NCBI RefSeq assembly: GCF_900115585.1
Contig: NZ_FOWZ01000004.1
Location: 310,001 to 374,000 of the forward strand
DNA length: 64,000 nt
Direction: 5' to 3'
DNA from: Qipengyuania nanhaisediminis
GTDB lineage: Bacteria > Pseudomonadota > Alphaproteobacteria > Sphingomonadales > Sphingomonadaceae
Under the pieces are notes generated by a model, which was given only the letters and a program-made list of their open reading frames with translations, was not told the DNA's origin and did not search any database. The position numbers and the translations under genes are program-made. Below, piece after piece: positions 59,721 through 64,000 of the stretch (its first letter is position 1; each line of letters opens with the position of its first letter).

Positions 59721-61259
59721 TTATTCCTCTTCATCCTCTTCTTCGAGGTCGTCCTCGAAGTGGAACTCACCCGTCTTGATCTTGGGCTTGCGGTCCAGCC
59801 ATTCGGCCAGGATTTCGAAGTCCTTTGTCAGCGGCCAAGTAGCCAGCGCTGCGCGGCTGTTGTCGAGATAGAGGACGAGAGATTTCTTCTTCAGCCTCAG
59901 GCGGCTTGAGGCCAGGGCCGTTCGCGCTCCTGCGCCAAGCCTTCGGGCCAGTCGGAAGCCGAGGCCCCAGGTCACGCCCTCACGCAAATCGTCATCACTG
60001 GCCAGGACGCGCAATTTGTCCGGCACCTCTGTACGGCCCAGACTGCCGAATAGGGCCGCACAGATCATCGCCCGGTCACGCGCGTCGCAATCGATCCAGC
60101 GTTTGTCCAGCGCCCATTCGGTGGCGTGGTTCACCCGCATGTTCGGCTCTACGCGTTGCAGCGCGAGCGCAAGCTGCGCTGCGGCAAGCCTGATCCGCTC
60201 GTTCCGTTTTCCCGCGCCATCGGCAAGTTCGACGGTCCACCCAACGATGCGGGTCGCATCGACGATGGGAGCATCGCGCGGCTCGGCAAAGGCGTGGACG
60301 CCTGCCAGCAGGGGATCGAGCGAGCGGGTGATGTCCGAAAGCTGGCTGAACAGGAGCCCTTCGCGAATACCCCAGCTGGAGAAGACCAGTTTTTCGGGCT
60401 TCAATTCGTCGAGGAGCGGGCGGAGCAGGGCTGCGGCATCGGGAAGGTAGCTGGCACGCATCGCGGAAATACCGGAAATCTGCACCAGCTTGTCGGGATC
60501 GGCATCGATGAGGTCGGTGGCCAGCGCGTGCGCGTCTTCGACCGAAAGGCAAAATCCATGCGGGTCGGTCAAAGGGTAGTCGCTGTCGCGCATGGCGTAA
60601 TGGGCCAGTGCGCGCCAGGTGCCGCCGATCATGTACAGGGGGCCGCCATGATCCGACGTCCAGACGACGCCTGGCAGGGCCTGGTGCACGGTCCCTGCGA
60701 AATCCTCGCTCGAGGCGCGCTGGGCCGGCAGGCGCAGGGTGCCGAAAGGCAGGCTCACTGCGTCCTTGCATTCGCCGTCTCCGATGGAGACCAGTTCCAG
60801 GCTGCCGCCGCCAAGGTCGGCGACCATGCCATTGGCGCCGGGAAAGGCTCCGATGGCGCCAAAAGCAGAGGCGCACGCTTCCTCTTCGCCGGACAGCAGC
60901 CGCGGGGACAGGCCAAGAGCCTCGACGCGGGAAAGGAATTCCGCCCCGTTCTGCGCATCGCGTGCAGCAGCGGTGGCGACGGTCTGTACATTGTCTATTC
61001 CGCGATCTTCGATGATCAGGGCGTATCGCGCGAGAGCCGCAAGGGCCTCGTCCATTGCCTCGTCCGGTATGCGGCCCGTTTCGGACAAGTCACGCCCCAG
61101 TCGCGCTGCGACCTTCTCGTTCCAGACGGTTTCGGGCGCTCGCGCGGTTCCTTCGTAGAGCACCAGGCGAACGGTGTTGGAGCCGATGTCGATAACCGCG
61201 CGCGGCGGATGGATTAGGCGCCGCTGCCACTTGGCGCTCCTCGACTTTACAGACGTCAT
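59721..61259 (-). CDS. ppx: Ppx/GppA-family exopolyphosphatase
   Basis: ASKHA-fold phosphatase removing terminal phosphate from polyphosphate or from pppGpp. The phosphate loops are AVIDIGSNTVRLVLYEG and MVADLGGGSLELVSIG; the catalytic glutamate lies in LSGEEEACASAFGAI. A C-terminal HD-like helical region follows, then a lysine-rich segment and a tail of D and E. Length 512 residues. The start overlaps the ppk stop (ATGA), so kinase and phosphatase are co-translated. Confidence 0.94.
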   Translation of the reverse strand: MTSVKSRSAKWQRRLIHPPRAVIDIGSNTVRLVLYEGTARAPETVWNEKVAARLGRDLSETGRIPDEAMDEALAALARYALIIEDRGIDNVQTVATAAARDAQNGAEFLSRVEALGLSPRLLSGEEEACASAFGAIGAFPGANGMVADLGGGSLELVSIGDGECKDAVSLPFGTLRLPAQRASSEDFAGTVHQALPGVVWTSDHGGPLYMIGGTWRALAHYAMRDSDYPLTDPHGFCLSVEDAHALATDLIDADPDKLVQISGISAMRASYLPDAAALLRPLLDELKPEKLVFSSWGIREGLLFSQLSDITRSLDPLLAGVHAFAEPRDAPIVDATRIVGWTVELADGAGKRNERIRLAAAQLALALQRVEPNMRVNHATEWALDKRWIDCDARDRAMICAALFGSLGRTEVPDKLRVLASDDDLREGVTWGLGFRLARRLGAGARTALASSRLRLKKKSLVLYLDNSRAALATWPLTKDFEILAEWLDRKPKIKTGEFHFEDDLEEEDEEE

Positions 61260-63442
61260 TTGCGCGCTCCGCTCAGGGTCAGTCGGGGCACTTCGTGGCT
61301 TTGCAGCGCCGATCCGCGACCCGATAGCGAGGGATTCGACATGAAATATTCGTGGCAGTTGAACCCGTCCTCGCCCTTGCGCATCCGCTGGTACTGGCCG
61401 CTGGAATCGAGGCTCCAGCTCTGTTCTGTATCGAGGATGTTGGCGAGCATCACTTGGCCGAGAAGCTGGTCGTGCACGGTCTTGTTGGTGACCGGCACGA
61501 GCACCTCCACCCGCCGATCGAGATTGCGGCTCATGGCGTCGGCACTGGTGAGGTAAACCTTTGCCTGGCGGCTTGGCAGTACTTTGCCATTGGCGAATGC
61601 CCACAGGCGCCCGTGTTCGAGGAAGCGCCCGATTATCGATTTCACGCTGATATTCTCGCTCATGCCCGGAATGCCCGGACGCAGCGAGCAGATGCCGCGA
61701 ACGACCATGCGGATTTCCACGCCGGCCTGGCTCGCCTCGTAAAGCTTGTCGATCAGTTCGCGATTGGTGATCGAATTCATCTTCACCCAGATGCCTGACG
61801 GCCTGCCCGCCTTGGCATTGGAAATTTCCACGTCGATCAGATCGTAGAGCTTCTGGCGCATCCCGATGGGCGAAACGGCGATCTTTTCCAGGGAGTCCGG
61901 CTCGATATAGCCGGTGATGAAATTGAACATCTTGGCGGCATCGCGGCCGAGGGCGGCATCGGCGGTGAAATAGCTGAGATCGGTATAGATGCGCGCATTG
62001 ACCGGGTGATAGTTTCCGGTCCCGAAGTGGCAGTAGGTGCGGTATCCGTCCTCTTCGCGGCGGACGACGAGGCTGACCTTGGCGTGCGTCTTCCATTCGG
62101 TGAAGCCATAAATGACCTGGACGCCGGCACGTTCGAGCTCGTTCGCCCAGCGCAGGTTACGCTCCTCGTCGAAACGCGCCTTCAGCTCGACCACTGCGGT
62201 CACGGCCTTCCCGTTCTGCGCGGCCTCGACAAGGGCGGCGATTACCGGCGACTGGTCGCCAGCGCGGTAAAGGGTCTGCTTGATCGAGACCACGCTTGGA
62301 TCGACCGCGGCCTGGTGCAGGAAATCGACCACCACTTCGAAGCTTTCATAGGGGTGGTGGATGACGATGTCCTTTTCCCGGATCGCGGAAAAGCAATCGC
62401 CATCATGGGCCAGCACACGTTCGGGATAGCGCGGGGAGAAGGGCGTGAACTTGAGGTCGGGACGCGGCTCGTTGCAGATCGAGGACAGGTCGTGCAGCCC
62501 CAGCATTCCTCCGGTTTTGACGATCATGGCGGCATCGACATCGAAATGCTCGCGCAAGAGCGCTTCGGCGGATGCGTCGCATTCGTCGTCGAGTTCCAGC
62601 ATGACCGCACGGCCACGGCGTCGCCGCTGGATGGCGGTGCGGAAATAGCGCACCAGGTCTTCAGCCTCGTCCTCTACCTCGATATCGCTGTCGCGCAGCA
62701 CCCGGAAGACGCCGTCCCCAAGGATCTTGAAACCGGGAAAAAGCTGGTCGGCGAACTGGGTCACCAGCTGCTCGATCGCGACGTAGATCGCCAGTTCTCC
62801 CGGCACGCGCACGAAGCGCGGCACGCCCGAGGGGATGAGCACCATTTCGACCAGTTCGCCCTTGCGCTTGCCGCGCTTGAGGCGGAACAGCACGCCCATG
62901 CCGCCGCTCGCCACGAAGGGGAAGGGGTGCGACGGGTCGATCGCCTGCGGTGTAATCAGGGGCAGGATGTCGGTCGTGAAATAGTCCTTGAGCCAGGATT
63001 GCGACTTGCGATCCAGCTGCTCGACCGTAGCGATCAGTATGCCTTCGCTGGCAAGCAGGTCTCGCAGGACTTCAAGGCTTTCCTGCTGGCGATCCTCCAG
63101 CGCAAGAACCTGTTCACGGATTGCATCGAGCTGCTGTCGTGGACTGAGACCGTCGATACCCGTCGTTTCGATACCGCGCTGTACCTGCCCTTCGAGACCC
63201 GCAATCCTGACAGTGGTGAATTCGTCCAGGTTGCTGCCCGAAATGGAAAGGAAGCGGAGGCGTTCGAGGAGGGGGTAGCGTTCGTTCTCACTCTCCGCGA
63301 GAACGCGCCGGTTGAAGCTGAGCCAGGACAGTTCGCGGTTGGTGTAACGCTCCTCCGCGGCTTGCGGCTCGACCGGCGCATCCACGCCTGCATCGTGCGC
63401 TTCGGCCTCGTCGCCGGAACTGGGAGCATTGCCTAGGGTCAC
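61256..63442 (-). CDS. ppk: Polyphosphate kinase 1
   Basis: Makes polyphosphate from ATP via a phosphohistidine. Marks: the N-terminal RYTNRELSWLSFNRRVLAES, SISGSNLDEF, the autophosphorylated histidine in YCHFGTGNYHPVNARIY, and the second conserved histidine-region ARGI-like segment VVRGICSLRPGIPGMSENI. Length 728 residues. GTG at 63442 was chosen over TTG at 63448 because GAAGGA lies six bases upstream of the former and directly abuts the latter. Overlaps ppx by ATGA. Confidence 0.96.
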   Translation of the reverse strand: MTLGNAPSSGDEAEAHDAGVDAPVEPQAAEERYTNRELSWLSFNRRVLAESENERYPLLERLRFLSISGSNLDEFTTVRIAGLEGQVQRGIETTGIDGLSPRQQLDAIREQVLALEDRQQESLEVLRDLLASEGILIATVEQLDRKSQSWLKDYFTTDILPLITPQAIDPSHPFPFVASGGMGVLFRLKRGKRKGELVEMVLIPSGVPRFVRVPGELAIYVAIEQLVTQFADQLFPGFKILGDGVFRVLRDSDIEVEDEAEDLVRYFRTAIQRRRRGRAVMLELDDECDASAEALLREHFDVDAAMIVKTGGMLGLHDLSSICNEPRPDLKFTPFSPRYPERVLAHDGDCFSAIREKDIVIHHPYESFEVVVDFLHQAAVDPSVVSIKQTLYRAGDQSPVIAALVEAAQNGKAVTAVVELKARFDEERNLRWANELERAGVQVIYGFTEWKTHAKVSLVVRREEDGYRTYCHFGTGNYHPVNARIYTDLSYFTADAALGRDAAKMFNFITGYIEPDSLEKIAVSPIGMRQKLYDLIDVEISNAKAGRPSGIWVKMNSITNRELIDKLYEASQAGVEIRMVVRGICSLRPGIPGMSENISVKSIIGRFLEHGRLWAFANGKVLPSRQAKVYLTSADAMSRNLDRRVEVLVPVTNKTVHDQLLGQVMLANILDTEQSWSLDSSGQYQRMRKGEDGFNCHEYFMSNPSLSGRGSALQSHEVPRLTLSGARK

Positions 63443-63542
63443 GAACAATCCTTCGATGGCTGCCTTGCGAATGTAGAATGAAGGTGCGCTATTTGAAACC
63501 CGTCCTTGAAGTCACCGTTTGTCGGGGCTGGTCAGATCACCG

Positions 63543-63998
63543 TCACATTTCTGCATAGAGGCGGGCCAGATCGTCCCACAAGGCGGGGCTGGCCGCTCCG
63601 ATAAGGCCTGTGCGGCCGTGTTCATCGACCCGGTAAGGCGACCCATCGGGACGGGCGGCTTTTCCGCCCGCTTCCTCGAGCCAAAGCGTGCCCGCCGCAT
63701 GGTCCCATGCCAGTGTTCGCTCGAAGATCGATACATCGTTTTCGCCCAATGCGAGGCGCGGATATTGCTCCGCCGCGCAATAGGGAATGTCGACGAGTTC
63801 GTAGTTCGGCGCGATGTGACGCTTGGTCGCTTCGCGCTGGCCATCGTCCATATAGACAAGCGAGATCGCCGCGACGGGCGGTGTCCGGCCCGATGGCTTG
63901 GCCATCACCTTCTCGCCATCCACGAACGCACCTCGTCCGCGATGGGCAGAGCAGAAGCGGCCGCTAAGGCAGTCGTATATCCAGCCCGATTGTGTGAG
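63543..63998 (-). CDS. Inositol monophosphatase-family protein, C-terminal part (partial)
   Basis: The frame enters from the right edge and ends at TGA, giving 151 residues. The motif TLAWDHAAGTLWLEEAGG is the conserved metal/substrate motif (W-D-x-A-A-G) of the IMPase fold, which includes inositol monophosphatase, histidinol phosphatase HisN and CysQ. The N-terminal metal-binding half lies outside the window, so the substrate cannot be told. It reads leftward 100 bases upstream of ppk. Confidence 0.75.
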   Translation of the reverse strand, partial: LTQSGWIYDCLSGRFCSAHRGRGAFVDGEKVMAKPSGRTPPVAAISLVYMDDGQREATKRHIAPNYELVDIPYCAAEQYPRLALGENDVSIFERTLAWDHAAGTLWLEEAGGKAARPDGSPYRVDEHGRTGLIGAASPALWDDLARLYAEM

Positions 63999-64000
63999 GC

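Noticed and set aside
1..64000. tRNA or rRNA genes, CRISPR arrays, insertion sequences, prophage or integrative elements
   Set aside because: No tRNA-like cloverleaf with the T-loop signature, no regularly spaced repeats, no transposase, integrase or phage proteins were found on either strand.

Overview
The window is chromosomal DNA of an alphaproteobacterium, most likely a sphingomonad of the Erythrobacteraceae (Erythrobacter/Qipengyuania type). This rests on high GC, a MucR/Ros regulator, class II DAHP synthase, single-enzyme 5-aminolevulinate synthase, MetZ, an Nfu-type iron-sulfur protein, Tad-type pilus proteins and a CtrA-like site. The genus is an inference; no rRNA or tRNA gene is present to confirm it. 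I see no insertion sequence, prophage, integrase or CRISPR array. Coding density is very high, and no stretch above 300 bases lacks a gene. The longest gaps are about 237 (59075-59311), 206 (46036-46241) and 195 bases (22939-23133).

Layout. 1-4351: end of a LysR regulator, then a leftward cluster nfu, malonic-semialdehyde-reductase-like, tsaB, rimI, mucR, terminator, fur, plsC. 4449-10067: secreted M16 protease, aroG (class II), PAS-GGDEF diguanylate cyclase. 10219-12467: egtB-egtD (ergothioneine). 12521-17133: retropepsin-like protease, otsB, GH15 hydrolase, otsA (trehalose). 17141-21461: response regulator, tyrosine phosphatase, trxB, two MAPEG proteins, threonine dehydratase. 21542-30913: polyamine region, with carboxynorspermidine synthase, nspC and ornithine decarboxylase separated by lipoproteins, an NHL protein, a secreted propeller protein and a divergent lemA/DUF3137 pair. 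30926-34622: leftward murI, hemA, nitroreductase, degenerate MBL-like protein. 34719-39669: plsY-dprA-GFA and topA plus a 60-residue basic protein. 39680-43415: MgtC/DUF4010, era, rnc, lepB leftward. 43469-53752: pgi, Ca/Na antiporter, rhlE, gor, lipoprotein, tspO, ubiK, recO, leuB, GT2-GtrA. 53756-56923: PMT mannosyltransferase (leftward), metZ and an HCCA-isomerase-like protein. 56928-59074: three Tad minor-pilin genes. 59312-64000: apaG, and a leftward ppx-ppk unit with a partial inositol-monophosphatase-family gene.

Genes that work together: EgtD and EgtB make ergothioneine; OtsA and OtsB make trehalose, and the GH15 enzyme may consume it; ornithine decarboxylase, carboxynorspermidine synthase and NspC together give the carboxyspermidine route to spermidine; Ppk and Ppx make and degrade polyphosphate from overlapping genes; TrxB and Gor are thiol reductases. 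Many junctions overlap as ATGA, GTGA or TTGA, which is typical of translational coupling.

Most notable signals: (i) a structured leader with mutually exclusive helices over the ribosome site of ornithine decarboxylase, fitting the known speF leader class; (ii) egtB, whose conserved N-terminus can only be reached from a non-AUG (ATT) start with a good Shine-Dalgarno; (iii) an intrinsic terminator between the divergent tad and apaG genes, oriented so that ppk-ppx transcripts would run antisense through all of apaG, with apaG itself apparently leaderless; (iv) a CtrA-like box upstream of the tad genes; (v) an uncharacterised two-lipoprotein unit with its own promoter and terminator inserted in the polyamine region. 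I did not find a clear multi-gene defence or other wholly novel system.
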